Assembly (NCBI GenBank): GCA_016284305.1
Contig: JAEEON010000068.1
Span: 1 to 54,579 of the forward strand
From: Bacteroidales bacterium
GTDB lineage: Bacteria > Bacteroidota > Bacteroidia > Bacteroidales > F082
Length of the DNA: 54,579 bases
Direction of reading: 5' to 3'
Made by a program: the position numbers and the translations under genes. Under the pieces are notes generated by a model. It did no database searches. It saw only the letters and a list, made by a program, of their open reading frames with translations, and was not told the DNA's origin. The stretch's first letter is position 1. The number at the start of each line of letters is the position of its first letter. Below, piece after piece: positions 17,221-26,800 of this stretch.

Positions 17221-18735
17221 TTATTTAGGGATTCTGAACATGCGGTTCCAGCGGATGCCACCTTTTTCCTTGTCGATGGAGAGCCAAACGAAGATGGCCT
17301 TGCCAACGATGTGGTTTTCAGGGACAAAGCCCCAATAGCGTGAGTCGGCGGAGTTGTGGCGGTTGTCGCCCATCATCCAGTAATAATCCATGGCGAAGGT
17401 ATAGCTGTCAGCGGGTTGCCCGTCGATAAGGATTTGATTTCCTTTGACTTGCAGGTTGTGCAGCTCATAGGCATGGATGATTCGCTCATACAGAGGAAGG
17501 TTCTCGAGAGTGAGTTTGACGGTCTTGCCTTTCTTGGGCATGGTGATGGGGCCGTAGTTATCGACATTCCAGGGATATAGGTCGGGGCGATGCGGGAAGA
17601 GTTCGTAGTTGGTGTTCTCGCCTGCAGGAGCGATGATGCGTTCAACCGAGGTGATGAAATTGAGTTTGCGCAGTTCTTCGGCCACTTTCTCGCTGATGTT
17701 CATGATAGCTTCGTTGGTGTTGGTACCACGATAAGCCTCGGTGATATGGTATTTGTCGAGGATGCGTTGATTGATGCCGTTGCCAGTGGTAGTGACCTTA
17801 TAGTTGAATTGCATGTTCTCCGGTTGGAAGCCAACCTCGTCGTTGATGTAAACGGTGCCGTCGATAATCTGCATCTTGTCGCCGGGCATTCCGATGAGTC
17901 GCTTGACGTAATTCTCGCGTTTATCGACAGGATGAGCGATGACTTTGCCGAAGTTGAGATGGTCGTTCCACACGCGTTCTCTGCCATATTCGCGGATTAG
18001 GTCGTAGTAGCTTACGCTGCTTTGGAACTTGTCACATACGGTGTCGCCAGCAGGGTAGTTGAATACGATGGGGTCATTGCGCTTGATGGTGGAAGTTCCC
18101 GGGAAACGGTGATAAGGCAGTTTGATCCATTCGAGATAGGATTTCTTTGTGCTGCTGAAAGGCAGGGTGTTGTGGACGAACGGGAACGACAATGGGGTGT
18201 TAGGTCGTTTGGGGCCATAGTGTATCTTGCTGACAATCAGATAATCGCCAACGCAAAGGGTTTTTTCCATACTGGAGGTTGGAATGGTGAAGGCCTCGAA
18301 AACGTAGGTACGAATGATGAGGGCGGCCACCACGGCAAACACGATGGCGTCGAACCATTCGCGTGCGGTTGATTTCTTGGGTCTCTTCGTCGTAGCAGGG
18401 TCTTGGTATGGATCGTCTTTCACGATGAGCGGAAAGAAGATGTAGGGCAGGACGGCTGCCATGAATTCCTCCCATACCTTGAATCTGCCGAAGCATTTGC
18501 CTAGCTCAATGAGCATCAGGAAGAGCATGAAAATGTTGATATAAGGGAAGATGATGAAGAACCACCACCAGAATTTCTTTTCCTTCTTGATGATTTTCAA
18601 CAGGACAAAGATGTTGAAATAGGGGATGAAGGCATGTGCGCTTTTTTGTCCCGCAGCCTTGAATTGTTTCCAGCAGAAAGCGATAGGTATGGTAAACAGG
18701 GCGGGGATGATAAGGATGAAGAGTATGAGTGACAT
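17221..18735 (-). CDS. lepB: Signal peptidase I with N-terminal membrane extension
   Basis: Cleaves signal peptides at the outer face of the inner membrane. The catalytic Ser155 (IPTSSM) and Lys278 (VKRLIGMPGDK) dyad is intact and the C-terminal box SADSRYWGFVPENHIVG is present. At 504 residues it is about 180 longer than E. coli LepB: it has three extra hydrophobic segments at the N-terminus (about 1-20, 54-78 and 92-104, DUF5684-like) and large insertions between the boxes, both usual in Bacteroidota. Only one copy is here; some relatives carry two in tandem at this place. It lies between dapB and ftsK. Confidence 0.93.
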   Translation of the reverse strand: MSLILFILIIPALFTIPIAFCWKQFKAAGQKSAHAFIPYFNIFVLLKIIKKEKKFWWWFFIIFPYINIFMLFLMLIELGKCFGRFKVWEEFMAAVLPYIFFPLIVKDDPYQDPATTKRPKKSTAREWFDAIVFAVVAALIIRTYVFEAFTIPTSSMEKTLCVGDYLIVSKIHYGPKRPNTPLSFPFVHNTLPFSSTKKSYLEWIKLPYHRFPGTSTIKRNDPIVFNYPAGDTVCDKFQSSVSYYDLIREYGRERVWNDHLNFGKVIAHPVDKRENYVKRLIGMPGDKMQIIDGTVYINDEVGFQPENMQFNYKVTTTGNGINQRILDKYHITEAYRGTNTNEAIMNISEKVAEELRKLNFITSVERIIAPAGENTNYELFPHRPDLYPWNVDNYGPITMPKKGKTVKLTLENLPLYERIIHAYELHNLQVKGNQILIDGQPADSYTFAMDYYWMMGDNRHNSADSRYWGFVPENHIVGKAIFVWLSIDKEKGGIRWNRMFRIPK

Positions 18736-18783
18736 GTTCTGAAAATCTAATTAAGTATTAACGCAAAGTGGCTGTAATTATTA

Positions 18784-19497
18784 TTAAGAATTAAACAAAT
18801 CTTCCATAGTGAAACAACCTGTTTTGCCAAGGAGGAATTGGGCAGCGGCCAAGGCTCCTTTGGCCAGCCCTTCGCGGCTGAACGCCTCATGGATGAGGGT
18901 AATGCGGTCGGCAGTGGACTGGGCGGTGATGCTATGGATGCCAAAGACTTCTCCTTCGCGGGTCACCTCGATGGGAAGGACATCGTCAGGGATGGTCTCA
19001 TCGATGGACCAATAACGGTAACGGTTGCTTTCGTTGATGATGTCGTTGGCCAGTTTGGCAGCGGTGCCGCTGGGTTTGTCGAGCTTATGGATGTGATGGG
19101 TTTCGGACACCGACATGTTGTAGCCGTATTTTTCGGCAAACCTAGCCAGCTGTTTGTTTAATAAAAACACCATGTTCATCCCGATGCTGAAGTTTGGGGC
19201 GTAAAACAGGCTTTGGCCTTCGTCGTGGCACCGTTGCTTGACTTCGTCCAGCTTGTCGTACCATGCCGTGGTGCCGACCACGACGGGAAGGTGCAGGTCG
19301 AAGCAGCGGTTGATGTTGTTGAATGCCTGGTCGGGTTGGCTAAACTCGATGGCTACCTCAGCAGTTTTGAGAAGTGGCAGCCGTTCTTGCCATTCTTGGT
19401 CGTTGTCGATGGTCACGACAACCTCGTGATGCATGGATAGGGCGTTTTTTTCTACTTCATGGCCCATCTTTCCGTATCCTATGAGTGCTATTTTCAT
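18784..19497 (-). CDS. dapB: 4-hydroxy-tetrahydrodipicolinate reductase
   Basis: Reduces 4-hydroxy-tetrahydrodipicolinate in the diaminopimelate/lysine pathway, supplying cell-wall cross-links. 237 residues: the nucleotide-binding start MKIALIGYGKMGHEVEKNA, the middle VVVGTTAWYD, and the catalytic signature ETHHIHKLDKPSGTA containing the His pair and Lys. It is short for the family (about 240-270), as is common in Bacteroidota. It begins 1 base before the DUF5683 gene's stop region and precedes lepB. Confidence 0.93.
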   Translation of the reverse strand: MKIALIGYGKMGHEVEKNALSMHHEVVVTIDNDQEWQERLPLLKTAEVAIEFSQPDQAFNNINRCFDLHLPVVVGTTAWYDKLDEVKQRCHDEGQSLFYAPNFSIGMNMVFLLNKQLARFAEKYGYNMSVSETHHIHKLDKPSGTAAKLANDIINESNRYRYWSIDETIPDDVLPIEVTREGEVFGIHSITAQSTADRITLIHEAFSREGLAKGALAAAQFLLGKTGCFTMEDLFNS

Positions 19498-19498
19498 G

Positions 19499-20071
19499 TC
19501 AGAAGTTCAATGTAAGGGTGAGTCCCGTTTGTGGAATCTTGTTATGGAAGCAAAGTCCGGGGCTGTCGATGGTGTTGAAGGCGGGGTCGATGTTGAGGCT
19601 CAGATCGTCGCTGATGTCGTACGTGTAAAGGTGTCCATCAACGATGGCATCGACAATGTTGAGGCCGTACCAGGCGGCAAGGATGATGCAGTACAGCTCG
19701 AAGTTGCGTCGGAAGCTTTCTTTGTACGATTGCAGTTGACTATCTAAGTAATGCTCGGAGAGGATGAGCGCTTGTTCGCTTGGCACCACGCCTTCTTCCA
19801 AGTCGCCGGTCTTGATTTTGTATGCGGTAAGGTAGAGGCGGTAGTCTTTGTAGTTGTCGTAGGCCAGGTAGCCGATTCCACCCAGGCCGGCATAAATGAT
19901 GGGGGTCTTCCACCATTTGCCGTTATAGATCTGGCCCAGTCCAGGAAGGCAGGCTGACATGATGCCAGCTTTTCTTGGACTATGCACTTTCTTCTGTGCT
20001 GTTGCCGGGAGGGCAACCAACAGAAGCAGCAAGGCGGTCAGTAAGATTCTGTGTGGTCGGCGTGGGCGCAT
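19499..20071 (-). CDS. DUF5683 family membrane protein
   Basis: A 190-residue protein with a signal-like N-terminal hydrophobic segment (residues 8-25, cleavage possible after ATA), then the family motif PGLGQIYNGKWWKTPIIYAG and a second hydrophobic segment (YCIILAAWYGLNIVDAIVDG). This family occurs almost only in Bacteroidota and sits right after parB. No biochemical function is known to me. Its start codon abuts the parB stop, so it is probably cotranscribed and coupled with parAB. Confidence 0.85.
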   Translation of the reverse strand: MRPRRPHRILLTALLLLLVALPATAQKKVHSPRKAGIMSACLPGLGQIYNGKWWKTPIIYAGLGGIGYLAYDNYKDYRLYLTAYKIKTGDLEEGVVPSEQALILSEHYLDSQLQSYKESFRRNFELYCIILAAWYGLNIVDAIVDGHLYTYDISDDLSLNIDPAFNTIDSPGLCFHNKIPQTGLTLTLNF

Positions 20072-20971
20072 TTATTGTTTGTTGAAGAGTTCGATGATGC
20101 GGTCGAATTCGGCTTCGTTCTTGAAGTCGATGACCACGCTGCCTTGTCCTTTGAGGTTGCGTTTCACCTTGACTTTGGTGTTCAGGGCTTGGGAGAGTGT
20201 CTTGATTTGGGCCTTGAAATGGTCGGGGAGGTAGTTGGTCTGTTTGCGTTGTTCCTTCCCGTTGTCTTGGTTCTTGGCTTTGTTGGCGAGTTCCTCGGTT
20301 TGGCGGACGTTGAGTTCATCTTCGATGATCTGTTGCAGCAGTTTGAGTTGCGTTTCTTTGTCTTCGACGTTGATGAGGGCACGGGCGTGTGCCATGGTGA
20401 TGTGTCCGTCGCGGAGGGCGATTTGGATTTCTGCGGGCAGTTTCAGCAGTCGTAGGAAGTTGGCGATAGCAGAGCGGCTTTTGCCCACTTTCTCGCTGAG
20501 TTGTTCTTGGGTGAGGTTGCACTCGTCGATGAGACGTTGGTAGGAGATGGCCACCTCGATGGCGTTGAGGTTTTCGCGGTGGATGTTCTCGATGAGGGCG
20601 AGTTCGAGCATCTGTTCGTCGTTGGCGATGCGTATGAACACGGGTATGGTGGTGAGCCCGGCGCGTTTGGAGGCGCGCAGGCGTCGTTCTCCGGAGATAA
20701 GTTGGTAGCGGTTATAGCCTAGTTTGCGGACGGTGACGGGTTGGATGACACCTTGTTCCTTGATGGACTGTGCCAATTCGTCGAGGGCGGCATCGTCAAA
20801 CTCCGTCCTGGGTTGGAAGGGGTTGGTCTCGATGAGGTTGATGTCGATTTCGGCGACGGCTCCAGCCACATAGTCTCCGCTGATGTCCTTGCTGGTAATG
20901 TCGGTCTCAGGACTTTGCAGTATGGCGTCCAAGCCTCTTCCTAATCCTCTGTGCTTCTTGCTGTCTGACAT
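20072..20971 (-). CDS. parB: Chromosome partitioning protein ParB
   Basis: CTPase and DNA clamp that loads at parS sites near the origin and is moved by ParA. 299 residues: N-terminal CTP-binding domain with NPFQPR and the GERRLRASKRAG arginine motif, a central helix-turn-helix region (LSEKVGKSRSAIANFLRLL), and a short C-terminal dimerisation domain. No parS-like palindrome was recognised within the window. The gene is 2 bases downstream of parA. Confidence 0.96.
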   Translation of the reverse strand: MSDSKKHRGLGRGLDAILQSPETDITSKDISGDYVAGAVAEIDINLIETNPFQPRTEFDDAALDELAQSIKEQGVIQPVTVRKLGYNRYQLISGERRLRASKRAGLTTIPVFIRIANDEQMLELALIENIHRENLNAIEVAISYQRLIDECNLTQEQLSEKVGKSRSAIANFLRLLKLPAEIQIALRDGHITMAHARALINVEDKETQLKLLQQIIEDELNVRQTEELANKAKNQDNGKEQRKQTNYLPDHFKAQIKTLSQALNTKVKVKRNLKGQGSVVIDFKNEAEFDRIIELFNKQ

Positions 20972-20973
20972 GG

Positions 20974-21753
20974 TTATGCTTTTGTTTTATCGTTGTTTTT
21001 CTCTAAGATCTCTCTAGCCAAGTTAAGGTAATTGATGGCACCTACGGAGCCTGCGTCGTGCATGATGATGGTCTTGCCGAAGCTCGGTGCTTCGCCCAGT
21101 CGCGTGTTTCGGTTGATGATGGTGTCGAACACCATGTCTTGGAAATGCATTTTGACTTCTTCCACCACTTGTTTGGAGAGGCGGAGTCGGGTGTCGAACA
21201 TGGTGAGGAGGATGCCTTCGATGTCGAGGTCGGGGTTGAGTCGTGTCTGCACGATCTTAATGGTGTTGAGCAGTTTGCCCAGTCCTTCGAGGGCGAAATA
21301 TTCGCATTGTACGGGGATGATGACGGAGTCGGCGGCGGTCAGTGCATTGACGGTGACCAGTCCCAGTGATGGTGAGCAGTCGATGATGATGTAGTCATAT
21401 TCGTTTTTGACCCCAGCGAGGGTGTTGCGCATCATCTGCTCGCGATCGGGCAGGTTGATCATCTCGATCTCCGCTCCCACCAAGTCGATATGGGCAGGGA
21501 GCAGGAATAGGTTGGGCGTCTCGGTGCTGACGATGACACTATGAGGATCGGTGTTCTCGATGATGCACTCATAGATGCTGGTGCCAATGTTCTTGGGGTC
21601 GAAACCCACCCCGGAGGTGGCGTTGGCTTGCGGATCAGCATCGATGAGGAGTGTCTTATGGTCGAGGACAGCGAGGCTGGCTGCCAGGTTGATGGCGGTG
21701 GTGGTCTTGCCCACACCGCCTTTTTGGTTGGCGATGGCTATGATTTTTCCCAT
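20974..21753 (-). CDS. parA: Chromosome partitioning ATPase ParA (Soj)
   Basis: Deviant Walker ATPase of 259 residues. The P-loop KGGVGKTT (signature lysines at 11 and 16) opens the protein, followed by DADPQANAT, the IIDCSPSLG Walker B region and the conserved EYFALEGL. As a short ParA without an N-terminal helix-turn-helix it is the chromosomal type. It heads the ten-gene minus-strand block running to the glycosyltransferase at 10600. Chromosomal parAB normally lies near the origin, so this part of the window may be close to oriC. Confidence 0.96.
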   Translation of the reverse strand: MGKIIAIANQKGGVGKTTTAINLAASLAVLDHKTLLIDADPQANATSGVGFDPKNIGTSIYECIIENTDPHSVIVSTETPNLFLLPAHIDLVGAEIEMINLPDREQMMRNTLAGVKNEYDYIIIDCSPSLGLVTVNALTAADSVIIPVQCEYFALEGLGKLLNTIKIVQTRLNPDLDIEGILLTMFDTRLRLSKQVVEEVKMHFQDMVFDTIINRNTRLGEAPSFGKTIIMHDAGSVGAINYLNLAREILEKNNDKTKA

Positions 21754-21790
21754 GAATGTGATTCTGATTTGTGACGTTTGATTAAGATAG

Positions 21791-21798
21791 CAAAGATA
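21791..21798 (-). promoter_or_regulatory. -7 box of the parAB block
   Basis: TATCTTTG on the minus strand is an exact -7 match, 37 bases before the parA ATG. No TTTG at the expected -33 position. Confidence 0.55.
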
Positions 21799-21838
21799 CG
21801 GCTTTTGGCTGGTTTTGTTGTGTCAGGGCCAATGAAAG

Positions 21839-21867
21839 TTATCAACAAACGATACTTTTGTTGATAA
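21839..21867. repeat. Perfect 11-bp inverted repeat containing two DnaA-box-like sites upstream of parA
   Basis: Arms 21839-21849 and 21857-21867 are perfectly complementary with a 7-base loop. Each arm contains TTATCAACA, one base from the DnaA box TTATCCACA, in opposite orientation. It lies 86 bases upstream of parA and next to a terminator, so it could be a DnaA-binding or ParA/ParB operator site; which one cannot be decided from sequence. Confidence 0.6.
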
Positions 21868-21871
21868 ATAG

Positions 21872-21899
21872 AAAAGGCCGCATCATGATGCGGCCTTTT
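21872..21899. terminator. Bidirectional terminator after the DUF3276 gene
   Basis: A perfect 28-base palindrome: four A, a 10-base GC-rich arm (21876-21885), its complement (21886-21895), four T. It lies 18 bases past the stop of the minus-strand DUF3276 gene and upstream of parA. Confidence 0.85.
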
Positions 21900-21917
21900 G
21901 TGTCTTCAGGGTTCTGA

Positions 21918-22268
21918 TCAAATGTTCTTTTCCAGATCGTCGAACCATTTCTCAAGGCCGTCCTCGACATCGTTGACGGGTTCCTCGTGATAGTCCTCGG
22001 GATATTCGCCGGTCTCAATGAAATTGATGGCGTCGTTCAAGGCCTTGGAAACCTTCATGAAATCCTCCTTGTACAGGAAAATCTTGTGTTTCTCATAGAA
22101 GAAACGGTTTTGGTCGTTGTCGAAACGGCGTTTGCTCTCCGTTATGGTGAGGTATTTTTCATCGCCTCTGGTCGTCTTCACGTCGAAGAAATACGTTCTT
22201 TTTCCTGCTCTTACTGCTTTCGAGAATAAGTCTTCTCTTTCATTCTGCATTTCATTTTCTTCTATCAT
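21918..22268 (-). CDS. PUR-domain nucleic-acid-binding protein (DUF3276)
   Basis: A 116-residue acidic protein with one PUR repeat: RAGKRTYFFDVKTTRGDEKY, LTITESKRR and FLYKEDFMKVSKALNDAINF. The family (Pur-alpha-like, known in Bacteroidota and Borrelia) binds single-stranded DNA or RNA. The acidic tail (EDYHEEPVNDVEDGLEKW) is typical. I set the start at the ATG at 22268; an upstream TTG at 22295 falls inside the -7 box. It is divergent from the exonuclease gene. Confidence 0.85.
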   Translation of the reverse strand: MIEENEMQNEREDLFSKAVRAGKRTYFFDVKTTRGDEKYLTITESKRRFDNDQNRFFYEKHKIFLYKEDFMKVSKALNDAINFIETGEYPEDYHEEPVNDVEDGLEKWFDDLEKNI

Positions 22269-22292
22269 GTCTTTAAGTTTTGAAAAAACGCA

Positions 22293-22300
22293 CAAAAGTA
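22293..22300 (-). promoter_or_regulatory. -7 box of the DUF3276 gene
   Basis: TACTTTTG on the minus strand matches the -7 consensus; the start would be near 22286, which rules out translation from 22295 and supports the ATG at 22268. Confidence 0.6.
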
Positions 22301-22353
22301 AAATTATTTCGTGATAGAGCGTTCAATTCTTGAAAAAAATTGCAGATAAGTGT

Positions 22354-22361
22354 TACTTTTG
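22354..22361 (+). promoter_or_regulatory. -7 box of the exonuclease gene
   Basis: TACTTTTG, identical to the -7 box of the divergent DUF3276 gene, with CTTG 21 bases upstream (22329-22332) as a possible -33 element. It places the start of translation at the ATG at 22382. Confidence 0.6.
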
Positions 22362-22381
22362 CACGAAAAACGTTTAAAACC

Positions 22382-23200
22382 ATGGAACTGAACTTGAGAC
22401 GGCCTATCGCCTTTTTTGACTTGGAGACCACTGGTCTCAACCCGACCCACGACCGTATCGTGGAAATCAGCATTTTACGAGTGAATACCAACGGCGAGGA
22501 GGAACAAAAGACCTGGCTCGTCAACCCTACAATACCCATCTCACCTGAAGCTTCTGCAGTGCATGGCTATACCAATGAAATGGTGGCCGATAAGCCGACT
22601 TTCAAGCAGTTAGCCCCCGAAATCGCTCGAATGTTTGGCAACTGCGACTTGGCAGGATACAACATCCTGAAATTCGACCTTCCCATGCTGGTCGAGGAAT
22701 TCCTGAGGGCGGGCTGCCAATTTGACCCCAAAGACCGTGACCTTATCGACGTGATGAACATCTTCATGAAAATGGAACCCCGCACCTTGAAAGGAGCGTA
22801 TCGCTTCTTCTGCCATGCCGAACTGGAAGGTGCCCATGGAGCCGGAGCCGACACCAAAGCCACGTACGAAGTGCTCAAAGCGATGCTCGATAAGTACGAA
22901 GGTGTTGATTATGAGGACTCTAAAGGTGTGAAAACTCAGGGGCCGGTGAACGACATGAAAGAGCTGTCACAATTCTCAGCACATCACCAAAACGCAGACC
23001 TCTCCGGTCAAATTATCTACGATGCCCAAGGCAAAGAAGTGTTCCAGTTTGGAAAGCACAAGGGAAAACGAGTGGAAGATGTGTTCCGCATTGAGCCATC
23101 CTATTATTCATGGATGATGAATTCGGATTTTCCATTATATACCAAGAACGTGATTACCGCCATCAAACTCAGGATGGGAGGGAAAACAGCACATTTCTAA
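22382..23200 (+). CDS. DEDDh 3'-5' exonuclease (DNA polymerase III epsilon-like)
   Basis: A 272-residue nuclease with the three exonuclease motifs: FFDLETTGLNP (Exo I, Asp and Glu), AGYNILKFDLPML (Exo II) and HGAGADTKATYEVL (Exo III, DEDDh His and Asp). After the nuclease domain there is a C-terminal segment (FGKHKGKRVEDVFRIEPSYY to MNSDFP) found in many Bacteroidota relatives. It may proofread for the replicative polymerase or act in repair; the second C-terminal domain makes a role separate from classical DnaQ possible. The start is supported by a -7 box 21 bases upstream. Confidence 0.88.
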   Translation: MELNLRRPIAFFDLETTGLNPTHDRIVEISILRVNTNGEEEQKTWLVNPTIPISPEASAVHGYTNEMVADKPTFKQLAPEIARMFGNCDLAGYNILKFDLPMLVEEFLRAGCQFDPKDRDLIDVMNIFMKMEPRTLKGAYRFFCHAELEGAHGAGADTKATYEVLKAMLDKYEGVDYEDSKGVKTQGPVNDMKELSQFSAHHQNADLSGQIIYDAQGKEVFQFGKHKGKRVEDVFRIEPSYYSWMMNSDFPLYTKNVITAIKLRMGGKTAHF

Positions 23201-23210
23201 TTGTTCCATC

Positions 23211-23822
23211 ATGAAGATCATCTGTATCGGAAGAAACTATCTGGCTCATATCGCCGAATTGGATCGGGAGTTGCCTGCAGAGCCGCTCTTCTTCATGAAA
23301 CCGGCATCAGCCTTGCTGCTTCCTCATAACCCCTTCTTTTATCCTGACTTCTCTCATGAGATTCACTACGAAACGGAACTGGTAATCAGGATTAGTAAGC
23401 CAGGGCGTTCGATTGAGGAAAAGTATGCCCATAATTACTACGATGCTATTACGGTTGGCATCGACTTCACCGCTCGCGACTTGCAGCGGAGATGCATCGA
23501 GAAAGGCCATCCATGGGAAATCGCCAAAGCCTTTGATAGCTCGGCTCCCATAGGTGAGTTTAAGAAAATCAATGAGTTAAAGGATCCAAACAACATTAGC
23601 TTTGGTATGAAACTGAATGATGAGTGGGCACAGCAAGGCCAAAGCCAAGACATGATTTTCAGCTTCGACAGAATCATCTCCCACGTCTCCCACTATGTCA
23701 CCCTTAAAGAAGGAGACTATATCTTCACCGGTACGCCGAGAGGGGTCGGGGAAGTGCATGTCGGCGATAAATTGGAATTGTTCCTTGAAGGACAATCGGT
23801 GTTTTGGTTTAGAGTGAAATAA
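23211..23822 (+). CDS. Fumarylacetoacetate hydrolase family enzyme
   Basis: A 203-residue FAH-fold enzyme: MKIICIGRNYLAH start, PLFFMKPASALL, the metal-binding HYETELVIRIS and TVGIDFTARDLQ segments, and GDYIFTGTPRGVG near the end. Relatives act as oxaloacetate decarboxylases or acylpyruvases; the exact substrate cannot be read from sequence. It follows the exonuclease gene by 10 bases and is probably cotranscribed. Confidence 0.88.
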   Translation: MKIICIGRNYLAHIAELDRELPAEPLFFMKPASALLLPHNPFFYPDFSHEIHYETELVIRISKPGRSIEEKYAHNYYDAITVGIDFTARDLQRRCIEKGHPWEIAKAFDSSAPIGEFKKINELKDPNNISFGMKLNDEWAQQGQSQDMIFSFDRIISHVSHYVTLKEGDYIFTGTPRGVGEVHVGDKLELFLEGQSVFWFRVK

Positions 23823-23850
23823 TATAAATAAAAATATAATATTTAATCCT

Positions 23851-26800
23851 ATGAAAAGACTACTTGTCTCCTTATTGCTTGCTACGGCGTTGCAAGTGTC
23901 GGCTCAACCCTTGTGGATGCGCTATAATGTTGTCTCACCGCAGGGCGACAAAATCGCTTTTTGTTACAAAGGCGATGTTTATGTGGTGGATACCCAAGGT
24001 GGTCGTGCCCTGCAGCTGACGACCAATCCTTCGTATGAAACCAGCCCGCAATGGTCTCCGGATGGAAAGACCATCGCCTTTGCCTCGGATCGGAATGGCA
24101 ACTTTGATGTCTATGCCGTTTCTGTTGAAGGTGGTGTAGCTCAGCGAATTACAACGAACTCTGCTTCTGAGATCCCTTGCGCTTTCTCCCCAGATGGAAA
24201 GGAAATCTATTTTACAGCTCAGGTGCAGAAACAGGCGGAGAACATACAGTTTCCTGCAGCATGGATCACTGAGTTATATAAGGTAAAGGTCGAAGGAGGC
24301 CGTCCTGAGCAGGTGGTGGCTGTGCCTGTCGGAAGCATGTCGTTTGACAAGGATGGGAAGTCGTTCCTGTATTACGACCGTAAGGGCAGCGAGAATGTTT
24401 GGCGTAAGCATCATGTCTCCTCAGTGGCCCGCGATGTGGTGTATTACAATGCCAAGAAAAAGACTCATACCTTGCTGACTACCAATGTGGGCGAGGACCG
24501 TGATCCGCGTTACCTTCCCGGCTACAAAGAGGTTGTCTTCCTCAGCGAACGCAACAACGGCAACTTCAATGTGTATAAAGCTCCTGTAAACAACATGGAA
24601 CAGGTGGAGCAGATCACTTCTTTCCCTACGCATCCCGTGCGATTCCTTAGCGTTGCCAATGACGGATTGCTCTGCTATGGTTATATGGGCGAGATCTACA
24701 CTCAACGCATCGGACAAGAACCGAAGAAAGTCAACATCCAAATTGTCAATGACCAGCCCTTGGAACAGCTGGTGAAGCAAGACTTCAAGAACATTAACGA
24801 TTTTGACTTGAGCCAGGATGGCAAGCTGATCGCTTTTTGCTCGCGCGGTGAGATTTTCGTGACAGGCACGGATGAATACGCTACCTCGAAACAGATTACG
24901 CATACGGTTCAGCCGGAACGGAATCCTTCCTTCTCGAAAGATGGACGCACTTTGGTCTATGCCTCTGAACGGGATGGTTACTGGAACATCTACCAAGCGA
25001 GCATCGAACGTAAAGAGGACTTCAACTTTGTTTACGCCACCCTGATCGACGAGAAACCGCTGTTTGAAAATGACGGTGTGGAACGTATCGCTCCGACGTA
25101 CTCTCCTGACGGCAAGGAGATTGCTTTTATTGAGAATCGTAACATATTGAAAGTCTATAATATAGATTCAAAAGAAGTGCGACAAATCACCGATGGCAGC
25201 CAAAACTATGACACGGACGACTATGGCTTTTCCTATAAGTGGTCACCAGATAGCAAGTGGTTTGTGCTGACCTTGGTAACCAACATGCGTGATCCTTATA
25301 GCGACATTGGCATTGTCAAGGCTGATGGCTCGATGAAGATCTATAATATCACGGAGAGTGCCTACATTGATGGTAATCCGCATTGGGTTATGGATGGCAA
25401 TGCCGTGATCTATGTCTCCAACCGCTATGGAATGCGTTCCCATGCCTCATGGGGTAGCCAAAACGACGTGTTCATCGCCTTTATGAATCAAGACGCATAC
25501 GACAAATTCCAACTGAACAAGGAGGAATATGCGCTGATGAAGGAGATTGAGAAGGGCAAGAAGGAGACGAAGAAAGATGAACCGGAAAAAGAGGAAAAAG
25601 CTGCAAAAAAGGATAAGAAGAAAGACAAGAAGAAAGACGAAGCCAAAGAGGATAAAAAAGAAGAGAAAGCAAAAGAAGAGAAGCTTCTGGAGATCGACTT
25701 GGATCATCTGCAAGACCGTGTGCGTCGGCTCACCCCCATGTCGTCAAGCCTGAGTGGTGTGGCCCTTTCTAAGGAAGGCGACAAGCTCTATTTCATGTCG
25801 TCGTTCGAGAAAGGTTATGACCTTTGGGAGATGGATGTGCGTGAACGGTCGATGAAGATTTTAAAGAAGCTGGGCCAGGGTGGGGCTCAGCTGAAGATGG
25901 ACAAGAAGGGCGAGAATCTGTTCCTGCTTTCCAATGGTAACCTCCAAAAAGTGGAGACGAAGGGAGGCAAGTCGTCATCCATCAAATACGACGCCTCCAT
26001 GAAACTTGACTATGCAAAAGAACGTGAATATATGTTCGATCACGTGTTCTTGCAGATTGAGAAACGCTTCTTCATGAAAGACCATCATGGCGTTGACCTG
26101 GAGATGATGAAAAAGGCTTATCATCCGTTCCTTGAACACATCAACAACAACTACGACTATTCTGAGATGCTCAGCGAGATCCTAGGAGAGCTGAACGTCT
26201 CCCATACGGGATCGGGTTATCGTCCGTCGGGCCGTGGTGATTCTACTGCCGAGTTTGGTGTGTTGCTCGACCTGGACTACAAGGGGGATGGCCTGAAGAT
26301 TGCTGAAGTGGTCACCGGAAGCCCATTTGACAAGAAGTCGTCGAAAGTGACGGAAGGTTGCATCATTGAAAAGATTGATGGTGAAGCCATTGAAGCGGGG
26401 AAGGACTATTATCCGATGTTGAACAACAAAGCAGGGAAACAGGTGCTGGTGGAGGTGTATAACCCATCGAAGGGTGATCGTTGGACCGAGACCGTGAAAC
26501 CGATCAGCCATGGCGCCATGAATAACTTGCTTTATGAACGTTGGGTGAAGCATAACGAAGAGACGGTGAAAAAGCTGTCGAACGGTCGCTTGGGTTATGT
26601 CCATATTAAGAGCATGGGGGATGCCAGCTATCGTGATGTGTATTCCCAGATCTTAGGAAAATATAATCTTTGTGATGGCATTGTCATCGACACCCGGTTC
26701 AATGGCGGTGGCCGTTTGCACGAAGACATTGAGATTCTGTTCAGTGGCGAGAAATATCTGGAGCAGGTGATCAACGATAGTGTGGCCTGTGTGATGCCAT

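Noticed and set aside
25546..25690. Short basic open frame overlapping the charged linker of the Tricorn-like gene
   Set aside because: It is a frame shift of the A-rich lysine/glutamate tract and has no independent start signals.
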